From Selenomonas sp. (GTDB taxonomy: Bacteria > Bacillota > Negativicutes > Selenomonadales > Selenomonadaceae): a stretch of DNA of 32,643 nucleotides. The stretch spans positions 1 to 32,643 of the forward strand of contig JALEZZ010000002.1 in NCBI GenBank assembly GCA_022773585.1, read 5' to 3'. Shown here one piece after another: positions 1 through 7,163 of this stretch. The notes beneath the pieces are model-generated. The model was not told where the DNA came from and searched no databases. It saw only the letters and a list, made by a program, of their open reading frames with translations. Numbering within the stretch: position 1 is the first letter of the stretch; each line of letters begins with the position of its first letter. The translations under genes and the position numbers were made by a program.

Positions 1-134
1 GGCCAGAGATTTGCCTGCGCCTTCCTTCAGATTCCACCTCACGATGGACACCCTTGGCGTTCGGCTATGACTTTCCCGCTGCTTGGGCAGTCTAGGGACT
101 TTCACCCATGAGAACGCGCCCATGCCGGGCGCAC
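1..134 (-). mobile_element. Group IIC intron, 5' end (domain I), truncated by window edge
   Basis: Read on the minus strand, the segment begins at 134 with GTGCGCCCGGCATGGGCG. It continues with a GGGTGAAAGTCCC block, an AACGCCAAGGGTGTCC block, a GTGGAATCTGAAGGAAG block and GGCAAATCTCTGG. From memory this order matches domain I of bacterial group IIC introns such as the crystallised Oceanobacillus iheyensis intron (GUGUGCCCGGCAUGGGUG start). The splice boundary is therefore about 134/135 and the rest of the ribozyme and any maturase lie left of the window. Insertion immediately after a terminator hairpin (137-170) is the known habit of class C introns. The class assignment rests on remembered similarity plus that context. 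Confidence 0.85.
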
Positions 135-136
135 TA

Positions 137-170
137 GAAAAGAGATTCATCGGATGATGAATCTCTTTTC
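137..170. terminator. Bidirectional intrinsic terminator, group IIC intron target
   Basis: A perfect 15-bp stem (137-151 pairs with 156-170) with a GGAT loop. The arms end in A-rich/T-rich runs, so it has the form of a terminator in both directions. On the minus strand it ends TTTTC-TA and the intron starts 2 nt later. On the plus strand it would close a gene left of the window and insulate the DeoR promoter that follows at once. Confidence 0.8.
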
Positions 171-200
171 TTGTTCATTGTTGCTCTTTTCTGCTATAAT
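171..200 (+). promoter_or_regulatory. Promoter of the DeoR-family gene
   Basis: TTGTTC (171-176), 18-bp spacer, consensus TATAAT (195-200). Transcription would start near 207, leaving a leader of about 28 nt with AGGAAAGGG before the ATG at 235. The promoter lies inside an in-frame upstream extension of the gene, which rules out starts further upstream. Confidence 0.7.
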
Positions 201-234
201 GAACGTAGTATGTGCAGGAAAGGGTGATTGTATC

Positions 235-996
235 ATGCATATGCGACACACGAAACTACTGAACCTCGTCAACCGGGAGAAACGCATCTCGGTCGCCGCG
301 CTGGCAAGGGAGCTCGGCGTATCAGAAGTGACCATCCGCAAAGACCTCACCATCCTCGAGCAGAAGGGGCTGCTCCGGAGGGAACACGGCTATGCGGTCA
401 TGATCACGAGCGATGATATTGCAAACCAGCTGTCATTTAATTACGAGCGAAAGCACCGCATCGCTCTGCGGGCGGCTGAGACCGTCCACAACGGCGAAAC
501 CGTCCTGATTGATTCGGGCGCCTGCTGCACGCTGCTCGCCGAAGAGCTCGCGACGAACCGCAGGGACGTGACCATCATCACGAACTCCGCCTTTCTCGCG
601 ACCTTCATCCACAAGCAGCCGAACGCGCATGTCCTCCTCCTCGGAGGAGAATACCAGAACGAATCGCAGGTGCTGGTCGGGCCGATGGTGAAGAAATGCG
701 CTTCCGACTTCCGCGTCGACAAGATTTTCGTGAGTGCCGACGGCTTCACGGAGAGCGGCTTCATGTCCGACAACCTCATGCGCGCCGAGACCATCCATGC
801 GCTCGCCGAACAGGCAACGCAAGTCATCGTGCTGACAGAATCCTCGACGTTCGAAGAGACCGGCGTCGTCGTCGCCTTCCCGCTCTCGGAAGTCCAGACG
901 CTCTACACAGACGAGAACATCGACGACCGCTTCATCCAGCTCCTCCACGAAAACGACATCCACGTCTATACGGTACCGCTGGAAGAAGAAGCATAA
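235..996 (+). CDS. DeoR-family transcriptional repressor
   Basis: A 253-residue cytoplasmic DNA-binding regulator of the DeoR/GlpR type, the usual length for the family. The N-terminal winged HTH spans about residues 5-58, with recognition region ARELGVSEVTIRKDLTILE. A DeoR C-terminal sensor domain follows (about 75-235), with the phosphosugar-isomerase-like segments LIDSGACC, ITNSAFLA, LLGGEY and VDKIFVSADGF. Family members repress sugar or nucleoside catabolic genes and are released by a phosphorylated sugar. The start is set at 235 because a TATAAT promoter at 195-200 and an AGGAAAGGG site at 216-224 precede it; the frame stays open to 154 but that would lie upstream of the promoter. It is monocistronic, facing a convergent operon across a terminator. 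No target sugar operon is beside it in the window, so the effector cannot be guessed. Confidence 0.9.
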   Translation: MHMRHTKLLNLVNREKRISVAALARELGVSEVTIRKDLTILEQKGLLRREHGYAVMITSDDIANQLSFNYERKHRIALRAAETVHNGETVLIDSGACCTLLAEELATNRRDVTIITNSAFLATFIHKQPNAHVLLLGGEYQNESQVLVGPMVKKCASDFRVDKIFVSADGFTESGFMSDNLMRAETIHALAEQATQVIVLTESSTFEETGVVVAFPLSEVQTLYTDENIDDRFIQLLHENDIHVYTVPLEEEA

Positions 997-1040
997 AATA
1001 GAAAAGGGAAAACACATCAAGCAAAATAAGATTGGGAAGA

Positions 1041-1090
1041 TGAAAGACGGGCAGCCGCTGCGATTGCATGCAGCGGCTGCCCGTCTTTCA
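1041..1090. terminator. Shared bidirectional terminator, deoR / DUF4127 operon
   Basis: A perfect 21-bp inverted repeat (1041-1061 with 1070-1090) around an 8-nt loop, GC-rich in the centre with TTTCA at each outer end. It lies between convergent stop codons at 996 and 1106 and would terminate both transcripts. Confidence 0.85.
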
Positions 1091-1105
1091 TCATGTATCC
1101 AGTTT

Positions 1106-2710
1106 TCAACGCTCCGTATCGAGCAGGATGTCCGATTCGAACATGCGGTTCCACGGGAACGTCACATGGAGGCTTGCAAGCGCCGGGAGCGGCGGCAGGT
1201 TCTCCTCCGCGAAGCGCGTCATGAAGCGCGACGTGCGCGTCTCGACGGCCTCACGCTTCGTATCGAGGCTGCCATAGACGCCGTCGCCACGAAGCCATGT
1301 GAGCTGGCGCGCGACCGTGCCGCGCACGTTCGCCTGATATCCCCAGTCATCGAGGTAGCGCGTCAGGAGCAGGTCGTCGACGGCCGTGTCCTTCATGCGC
1401 TTGGCGAGCATGCCGGAACCGAGCACGAAGCCCGTGCTGTTCGTCGCCGTGTTCCAGCCCGCATAGGCGCGCAGCTTGAACAGCAGGCCGCGGTCCTTGA
1501 GCTCCTGCATGACGGCATTGTCCGAGCCATTCGCATAGGCGATGTCGGCCACGCCGACAGGATAACCCTTCTGGACGTATTCCTGAACGATATCAGCGAA
1601 GTACTTCGTGCCTTCGCGCGGCGTGCCGTCATTCGCGCGGTCATTCGCTTCATACGTCTTGCCATTCGGGTTCGTGTTGACCGTCAGCACGAGGTCGGCT
1701 TTCTCAGGCGCACTGACCGCCATGCCGCCCGTCGCAGCGATGGCATCCGCGATCGAGTCCTTGATGGGCTCGTCCGAGTACGACGGCACCGTGTTCGGCC
1801 CGCGGCCCCAATTGTAGCGCACATAGACGAACGGCACTTCGCGCTCGATGTCATTGACGGCGCGCGTCAGGAGCAGCATGCCGATCTCGTCGATGCCAGC
1901 CATCGCCTGATAGCGCGTCTTGCCGAGGTCCTTGCCATAATCCGCAAGGTGGCGGCTCTCGAGATGCGTCTGCGAATACGGCGCATTGTCATCACGTCCG
2001 AGCACGAAGTAGTTGAAGTCGTTCTTCTTCGTGAGGTCGATGAGATGCTCGTTCGCCTTGAAATTCTTCGCGCGGCGCCCCATCCAATCCGCGAGGCTCT
2101 TCTTCGGAATCAGCTTCTCGAGGAACTCCGATTCCTTGCGCTCGCGGCGCGTCAGGCCCTCGACTTCAGCCTTGTCGCGCAGCACCGTGTAGCGGAAGAT
2201 GTCGGCACCATAATTGCGGTAATAGCCCGGTTCCTCATGCCCCGACGCCTCGCCCGTGCGCGGCGTGCGCATGATGGAGCCGAAAACATAGAGCGGCAGT
2301 TTCGGGTTCTCCTTGCGGAACGCCGTGAAACGCTCGGCGCGCTCGAGGATTTCCTGCTCGCTGTACTCATGCTTGCGCGAGCCGACGAGGCTGCCGTAGA
2401 GCATCGAGTCCGACGAGATGACAGCCGCCTTCGCGTCCTTCGCGTTCTCGTCAAGCCACTGCCAGAGCTCGTCCGGATGGCCGAGATCCTCGCGGTTGCC
2501 GAGGATGTCATCCGGCGGCACGACGACGTCGTAACCGAGCTTCCGCACGACGTCGGCCGTCTGCTTGTCCGAAATCGGACGGTTGTCATGCGGGATGAAG
2601 ATAATCTTGTCAGGGCCTGCTGGCGCCTTGTGCCGTGCGTCTGCCGTCGGCGCCATCATAAATGATGCCAGCGTCAGCAGTGCGGCGCACACAATCCACC
2701 CTTTCTTCAT
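1106..2710 (-). CDS. DUF4127 family secreted protein
   Basis: A 534-residue protein of the DUF4127 family, whose function is unknown. It begins with a signal peptide (MKKGW, hydrophobic stretch to about residue 22, TADA-R type cleavage region near 26), so it acts outside the cytoplasmic membrane. The family hallmark follows directly: IIFIPHDNRP, then the VVPPDDILGN region and ISSDSMLYGSLVGSR. Other conserved-looking blocks are VLGRDDNAPYSQTHLE, NWGRGPNTVPSY and VADIAYANGSDNAVM. The many conserved Asp, His and Asn residues suggest an enzyme, but that is inference. The ATG at 2710 is chosen because GGGAGG sits 8 nt upstream; a GTG at 2719 is almost inside that site. It is last in a three-gene operon with the genes at 2733 and 3441 and ends at the 1041-1090 terminator. 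Confidence 0.85.
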   Translation of the reverse strand: MKKGWIVCAALLTLASFMMAPTADARHKAPAGPDKIIFIPHDNRPISDKQTADVVRKLGYDVVVPPDDILGNREDLGHPDELWQWLDENAKDAKAAVISSDSMLYGSLVGSRKHEYSEQEILERAERFTAFRKENPKLPLYVFGSIMRTPRTGEASGHEEPGYYRNYGADIFRYTVLRDKAEVEGLTRRERKESEFLEKLIPKKSLADWMGRRAKNFKANEHLIDLTKKNDFNYFVLGRDDNAPYSQTHLESRHLADYGKDLGKTRYQAMAGIDEIGMLLLTRAVNDIEREVPFVYVRYNWGRGPNTVPSYSDEPIKDSIADAIAATGGMAVSAPEKADLVLTVNTNPNGKTYEANDRANDGTPREGTKYFADIVQEYVQKGYPVGVADIAYANGSDNAVMQELKDRGLLFKLRAYAGWNTATNSTGFVLGSGMLAKRMKDTAVDDLLLTRYLDDWGYQANVRGTVARQLTWLRGDGVYGSLDTKREAVETRTSRFMTRFAEENLPPLPALASLHVTFPWNRMFESDILLDTER

Positions 2711-2732
2711 CAGCTGCACCTCCCTCGTTTCT

Positions 2733-3425
2733 TCACTCTGTTTTCTCCGTCACCATGCGGCGAAGTGCGGCCTTCACGTCATCGGGGACATGGAGCTCCG
2801 TCTCGAACAGCACGCCGCCATCCTTCGGCGTCGCGCTCTTGATTTCGACCATGTCGAGGAGCGGATGACCTTCAAACGTCGTCTGCCCGAGCCGCGATTC
2901 CGTCAGCACTTTGTGGAAATCGACCGTCACGACGTTGCGCTTGACGGTCACGGGCATGTCTTCCGGCAGGTCGATATGGCCGACCATGCGCTCGGCCATC
3001 GAAAGCGAGATGCGCGAGAAGACCCAGCTCATGAGGCCATGCTGCGGAATGTTCTTGCTGCGTACATGGTATTTGAGCAGCGACTGGTCGCCATCGTGCA
3101 CGAATTCCTCAATCGTGCCCGAGAGCTCGACGGGGCCGAGCTTCTTCGTGTCGGCTGTGATGTCGAGGCGGCCGTTCTCGTGCGATTTGAGCACGACGGA
3201 TGTCACAGGCGCATCATCGCCCTGTGCAGCGACCTGCTTCGCGATGGCCTCATTCATCATGTCGTCCGAGACAAAGAGCTTGCCATCTGCGATTTCCTGC
3301 AGCGTCGCATAATCCCAAGTCCCGCGCACGACCTCGATGGCCGGGCCATAGTCCTCGACGGCCTGCTGGATCTTTGCGATATCGATATTTGCAAATGCCT
3401 GCTGGAGATTCACCGGCATATCCAT
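2733..3425 (-). CDS. Hypothetical protein, lipid-binding-like beta-rich fold suspected
   Basis: A 230-residue protein I do not recognise. It has no signal peptide and no membrane segment. The first 80 residues look helical (LQQAFANIDIAKIQQAVEDY). From about 85 on, alternating hydrophobic strands dominate (VTSVVLKS, GRLDITAD, PVELSGTI, NVVTVDFHKV, GVLFETELHVP), giving the look of an elongated beta sheet; any lipid-binding role is speculation. The start at 3425 has AAGGAGG 10 nt upstream, immediately after the stop of the DUF2225 gene (3441), so the two are translationally close. The DUF4127 gene follows after 22 bp. Codon use matches the neighbours, so it looks like an ordinary resident gene of a conserved operon. 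Confidence 0.75.
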   Translation of the reverse strand: MDMPVNLQQAFANIDIAKIQQAVEDYGPAIEVVRGTWDYATLQEIADGKLFVSDDMMNEAIAKQVAAQGDDAPVTSVVLKSHENGRLDITADTKKLGPVELSGTIEEFVHDGDQSLLKYHVRSKNIPQHGLMSWVFSRISLSMAERMVGHIDLPEDMPVTVKRNVVTVDFHKVLTESRLGQTTFEGHPLLDMVEIKSATPKDGGVLFETELHVPDDVKAALRRMVTEKTE

Positions 3426-3440
3426 GAATCCGATGCCTCC

Positions 3441-4127
3441 TTACGACTTTGCGGCTTCCTTCTTCTCACGGATGATCTGCCAGAGGTCGCGCGCGCGGTC
3501 AAACGTCTTCGGCTCCATCGTGCGGATGTTCTGGTCGCCGATGATGCGCGAGAGATACTGCGTCGCCTTCTCGTCATCGCCGAGACGGTAGTAGATGGCA
3601 CCAATCAGGTAGACGGCTGTATTATCCGTCATGTTCCCCTGCGGATAGTGCTCCTTCATGATGGACTGGTCATACATCTCGGCCGCTTTCTCCATCGCCT
3701 CGCGCTCATGCTCTTCGTCACCTGCCGCACGATAGACCCAGGCGAGATGCAGCCAGAGGCCGGCACGATGCGCGAGCGTTGCATCGATGAGGTTTGCATA
3801 GTAGAGCGCGAGCTTGTATGATGCAATCGCTTCAGGCACGCCGCGCTCCTCCGTAAATTCGAGGCCGAGCTGGCGTCCCTCTAGGAACTCCCGGATCTTC
3901 TGCTTGTGGCGCGAGGCCATCGGCGCGAGGAAATGCGCCTCATCAGCTGCGAAACCGCAGTGCTCGCAGAACCAGATGTGATAGAAATACGGATTGATGC
4001 CCTTGTAATGGACGCAGAAATCCTCGTCCGTCTTCTCTGCGATGATGCGCGACTTCAGCTTGATGATGCGCGTGCTCTCCCCGCAAATCGGGCAGGTCTT
4101 CGAAACAATGAATGTATACTCTCCCAT
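3441..4127 (-). CDS. DUF2225 family protein (zinc-ribbon plus TPR-like)
   Basis: A 228-residue cytoplasmic protein of the Firmicutes DUF2225 family. Two CxxC pairs, C12/C15 (CPICG) and C54/C57 (CEHCG), probably bind one zinc ion. The rest (about 75-225) is helical with TPR-like repeats, such as AIASYKLALYYANLI, AGLWLHLAWVYRAAGDEEHEREAMEKA and YLIGAIYYRLGDDEKATQYLSRII, which points to protein-protein interaction. The molecular role of the family is unknown. AAGGGAGA lies 10 nt before the ATG. A TATGAT hexamer at 4165-4170 is a candidate -10 but its -35 is poor. It is first in the operon with the 3425 and 2710 genes; the upstream chemotaxis operon ends in a terminator just before it. Confidence 0.85.
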   Translation of the reverse strand: MGEYTFIVSKTCPICGESTRIIKLKSRIIAEKTDEDFCVHYKGINPYFYHIWFCEHCGFAADEAHFLAPMASRHKQKIREFLEGRQLGLEFTEERGVPEAIASYKLALYYANLIDATLAHRAGLWLHLAWVYRAAGDEEHEREAMEKAAEMYDQSIMKEHYPQGNMTDNTAVYLIGAIYYRLGDDEKATQYLSRIIGDQNIRTMEPKTFDRARDLWQIIREKKEAAKS

Positions 4128-4177
4128 GTAATGGACGTCTCCCTTCTGTATGTCATTTCATGGTATCATATTTTGCT

Positions 4178-4208
4178 TAAAAAGAAAAGAGGACTGCAGA
4201 TGCAGTCC
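4178..4208 (-). terminator. Terminator of the chemoreceptor / sugar-binding operon
   Basis: On the minus strand GGACTGCA and TGCAGTCC (4191-4198, 4201-4208) form a short, tight hairpin followed by TCTTTTCTTTTT. It lies 18 bp after the binding-protein stop at 4226 and shortly before the next minus-strand gene. Confidence 0.75.
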
Positions 4209-4225
4209 CCATCGGTTTTGAATCC

Positions 4226-5254
4226 TTACTTCGTCACCGCATCGAGATTGTCCTTGTCAACAATGAGCGGTGTGCAGAGGTACGACGGAACGGTGATGAC
4301 GCCGTTGCTATACGTCGTGACGTCGTTGATCTCGGGCTCCGTGCCGTCGACGACAGCCTTGACCATGCGGATGATCTTCGCGACGAGCAGCGACGGATCC
4401 TTATACGTCGTCATGGCCTGTTCACCGTTCTGGATGGCTTCGAGCGCCTTATCCTCGGCATCCTGCCCCGTCGTCAGCGGCATCTTGCCGATGCCGGCGG
4501 CCTTGAGGACCTTTCGCGTGCCATCGGCGATGCCGTCATTCGGCGCGAGGATGATGTCCGGCGCACGGCCGGCGTCCGGCCCTGCGAGCAGCTTCTTCAT
4601 GCGCTCTTCGGCGGTTTCCGCTTTCCAGTCCTTCGTCGTGACCTGCTCGAACGACGTCTCCTTCGACGGCACGACAATCTGCCCCTTATCAATGTAAGGC
4701 TTCAGCACATCCATCGCACCCTTGTAGAACAGATGCGCGTTGTTGTCGCCATCGTCGCCAGCGAAGATTTCCATCGTGTACGGGCCGCTGCCGGAGGCGA
4801 GGTTCAGGCTCGCCTCGATGTACTCGCCCATGCCCGTGCCGACGGCCTCATTATCAAATGTCGCATAGTACGAGACCGCGTCTGTGTTCATGACGAGGCG
4901 GTCGTAGGCGATGACGGGGATGCCCTTCTCTTTCGCCTTTGCAAGCACATCCGAAAGCTTGCCGCCGTCGACGGCGCCGACGACGAGGCAGCCCGGGTCG
5001 CTCGCAATCAGCGACTCGATCTGCGAGACCTGCTGGTCGGCCGTATCGGCAAATTCGACCGTGACCGTGAAGCCCTGCTGCTCCAATCCTTCCTTGATGG
5101 CCTGTCCGCTCTTCTGCCAGATTGCCGACGAATTGGCAAACGCCACGGCCACATTCTTGTTCTGTCCCTGCGTGCCGCCGCATCCCGCTGCCGCAAGCAG
5201 AGCAAGCACACCAAATGCGAGGAAGAGGATGAGCGTGATGGTTTTTCGTTTCAT
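4226..5254 (-). CDS. chvE: ChvE-like monosaccharide-binding lipoprotein
   Basis: A 342-residue periplasmic-binding-protein-1 type sugar receptor. A lipoprotein signal peptide ends in the lipobox AAAGC with C25 as the lipidated residue. The mature part closely follows remembered ChvE: ADTADQQVSQIESLI, VVGAVDGGKLSDVL, PVIAYDRLVMN, VSYYATFDNEAVG, GDDGDNNAHLFYKGAMDVLKPYID, GQDAEDKALEAI, PEINDVTTY and NGVITVPSYLCTPL. ChvE-type proteins bind aldoses such as galactose, xylose and arabinose, for ABC import and for sensing. The ATG at 5254 follows GAGGAAAGGGG; a TTG at 5278 has no such site. The gene lies 20 bp behind a chemoreceptor gene and no permease or ATPase gene is near, so a sensory role is likely. 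Another transporter locus could still share it. Confidence 0.9.
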   Translation of the reverse strand: MKRKTITLILFLAFGVLALLAAAGCGGTQGQNKNVAVAFANSSAIWQKSGQAIKEGLEQQGFTVTVEFADTADQQVSQIESLIASDPGCLVVGAVDGGKLSDVLAKAKEKGIPVIAYDRLVMNTDAVSYYATFDNEAVGTGMGEYIEASLNLASGSGPYTMEIFAGDDGDNNAHLFYKGAMDVLKPYIDKGQIVVPSKETSFEQVTTKDWKAETAEERMKKLLAGPDAGRAPDIILAPNDGIADGTRKVLKAAGIGKMPLTTGQDAEDKALEAIQNGEQAMTTYKDPSLLVAKIIRMVKAVVDGTEPEINDVTTYSNGVITVPSYLCTPLIVDKDNLDAVTK

Positions 5255-5274
5255 GTGATAGTTTTCCCCTTTCC

Positions 5275-6972
5275 TCAAATCTTGAACTTCTTTGTCGATG
5301 CCTGGAGCTCGTTTGCGACATTCGAGAGCTTGTCGCTCGCCTGCGCGATTTCGTCCATCGAGGCCGACTGCTCTTCCGTGGCCGCCGAGACGGACTCCGT
5401 CTCCGATGCCACAGCACGGCTGCTCTTGTCGATGTTCTCCATGACCTCGACGAGCGCCATCGCCTTGTCCGACGCCGTGCGCGCCTCGTCGAGAATCTTC
5501 TGCGCGCCCTGCGTGAGCCCCTCGACGGAGCCCGCAATCGTCTCGAATGCACGTCCTGCTTCGGCGACGACCGTGCGGCCGCTCTCGACGTCCGCCGTGC
5601 CCTTCTTCATGCGCTCGACCGCTGCGTCCGTATCCTTCTGGATGGCCGAGATGAGGCCCGCGATCTGCTGCGCGGCCTCGCTCGAGCCCTCGGCGAGCTT
5701 GCGCACTTCATCCGCGACAACCGAGAAACCGCGTCCCGCTTCGCCCGCGCGTGCCGCCTCGATAGCCGCATTGAGTGCGAGAAGGTTCGTCTGCTCGGCG
5801 ATGTCTGCAATCGTATCGGAAATCTGACCGATTTCCGTCGAACGCTTCGCGAGCGTCGCAATTGTCTCAGCCGATTCCGTGACAGAAGCGGAAATCTCCG
5901 CCATCTGGCCGACGGCGCCGTTGATGGCGCTCTGGCCGTTCTTCGCGATAGCTGCAACTTCCTGCGTCGCCTTCGCCGTTTCCGACGCCGTCTGTTCGAA
6001 GTTCGTCATGCTCTCTGCCATGGACTGGATGTCGCCGAGTGAACGCGTCACGGCATCTCCCGTCTCGCTCGACGAGCCCGCGACATTCGTGATCGATGTC
6101 GCGACCTGCTGCGTCGCCTGCGCCGACTGGTTCGCGTTCTCCGTGAGCTGCGCCGCATACGACTGCACGTCCTCTGCCGTGCGCTGGATGTCCTGGATCA
6201 GGCCGTGCAGATGCTGGATCGTCTCGCCATAGGCCACGGTCAGGCTGCCGAGCTCGTCCTCGGTCATCGGTTCCGGCTGCACCGTGAGATCGCCTGCGGA
6301 GACCTGCTCCGAAACATCTTTCAGATAATTCACGGACTTCATGATGCCATTGCTCAGATACCAGCCCATGCCCGCTGCGAGCGCGAGCACGACGAGCACG
6401 CAGATGATCAGCGTCCACTTCGTCTGCGCATAGCGCGCCGAGGCATCGAGGCTCTCCTGATGAATGAAGTCCTTCGAGCTGTCGACGATGACGCTCATGC
6501 GGTTCGCGATGTCTTCATATTGATACGCCGATTTCTCGAGCGCTGCCATCGCGGCCTCTGCCTGCCCGCCCTTCGCCATGCTCGTGAGCTGCTCTGAGGA
6601 CTTGCGGTAGCTCGTCCACTCGCTGCGCAGCTGCTGGAAATCGTCCTTACGATCCGGCGCGATGGCTGGTTCGAGCGCATCGAACGTGATGTCGATCTGC
6701 GACGCGAGGTTCTTCTCACGTCCCGCCGCATAGAGACGTTCCGTCAGCTTCTTTGACGTCACGACGGCGTACTCCTGCTGGCGGTACTCCGAAAGCGTAC
6801 CCTTTGCCTCCATGCCCCGCATGACGCTCGCAAGATGTTCCGTCGCGATGCGCAGAGCGCCGTTGTTGATCTGATGAAGGCTGTATCCCGCATAGAGGCT
6901 CGCGGCGAAGAAAATCGCCAGCACGACGCCGAACACGAGAATCAGCTTCTTCCGGATGGTCAAGTTGTCCAA
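5275..6972 (-). CDS. Methyl-accepting chemotaxis protein, four-helix-bundle sensor
   Basis: A 565-residue transmembrane chemoreceptor. TM1 spans about residues 10-30. The extracytoplasmic domain (31-186) is all-helical and resembles the 4HB_MCP type. TM2 is about 187-207 and HAMP about 208-262. The signalling coiled coil ends in the conserved hairpin tip (about 382-428: [36 protein letters not shown]). There is no C-terminal CheR/CheB-tethering pentapeptide. It should signal through CheA/CheW, which are not encoded in this window. The start is a TTG at 6972 with GAGGGGG 10 nt before it. It is the first gene of an operon with the ChvE-like lipoprotein, its probable ligand-presenting partner, and has its own promoter at 7031-7059. 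Confidence 0.92.
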   Translation of the reverse strand: MDNLTIRKKLILVFGVVLAIFFAASLYAGYSLHQINNGALRIATEHLASVMRGMEAKGTLSEYRQQEYAVVTSKKLTERLYAAGREKNLASQIDITFDALEPAIAPDRKDDFQQLRSEWTSYRKSSEQLTSMAKGGQAEAAMAALEKSAYQYEDIANRMSVIVDSSKDFIHQESLDASARYAQTKWTLIICVLVVLALAAGMGWYLSNGIMKSVNYLKDVSEQVSAGDLTVQPEPMTEDELGSLTVAYGETIQHLHGLIQDIQRTAEDVQSYAAQLTENANQSAQATQQVATSITNVAGSSSETGDAVTRSLGDIQSMAESMTNFEQTASETAKATQEVAAIAKNGQSAINGAVGQMAEISASVTESAETIATLAKRSTEIGQISDTIADIAEQTNLLALNAAIEAARAGEAGRGFSVVADEVRKLAEGSSEAAQQIAGLISAIQKDTDAAVERMKKGTADVESGRTVVAEAGRAFETIAGSVEGLTQGAQKILDEARTASDKAMALVEVMENIDKSSRAVASETESVSAATEEQSASMDEIAQASDKLSNVANELQASTKKFKI

Positions 6973-7030
6973 AGTGATGATTCCCCCTCACAAAAAATCT
7001 TTTATTTTCCCTTTTCCCTTGCGTTTTTCT

Positions 7031-7059
7031 ATTTTACCACAACTATGGCTTTCTTTCAA
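7031..7059 (-). promoter_or_regulatory. Promoter of the chemoreceptor / sugar-binding operon
   Basis: On the minus strand TTGAAA (7059-7054), a 17-bp spacer, then TAAAAT (7036-7031). It would give a leader of about 50 nt before the TTG at 6972. It lies downstream of the 7080-7122 terminator, so the operon is insulated from the upstream genes. Confidence 0.7.
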
Positions 7060-7079
7060 AATCAAGGCAACGTTTCCTG

Positions 7080-7122
7080 CAAAGAAAAAGCGCATTTGCA
7101 GGAGATTGACTGCAAATGCGCT
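7080..7122 (-). terminator. Terminator, probably original end of the glycogen operon
   Basis: A perfect 13-bp stem (7089-7101 with 7110-7122) and 8-nt loop, followed on the minus strand by TTTTTCTTTG. It lies outside the inverted repeats of the neighbouring IS. It would stop read-through from the transposase now, and from the GH13-GH77 gene before the IS arrived. Confidence 0.82.
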
Positions 7123-7143
7123 AATTTGATCAAATAAAAGAAT

Positions 7144-7163
7144 CCCAATTTGCCGTACTATAG
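7144..7163 (+). repeat. IS left terminal inverted repeat
   Basis: Starts CCCAATTTGCCG and continues with TACTATAG. It pairs with 8908-8927 in inverted orientation with four mismatches. It contains the core GTACTATA (7155-7162), which recurs in the palindrome over the transposase promoter. Confidence 0.75.

Noticed and set aside
154..234. N-terminal extension of the DeoR gene up to an ATG at 154
   Set aside because: The extension lies in the terminator hairpin and the promoter (TATAAT at 195-200). The ribosome site points to 235.
1040..2665. Long plus-strand open frame opposite the DUF4127 gene
   Set aside because: It is Arg/Val/Leu/His-rich without recognisable motifs, as expected for the complement of a GC-rich gene. 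The minus-strand frame has a signal peptide, ribosome site and family motifs.
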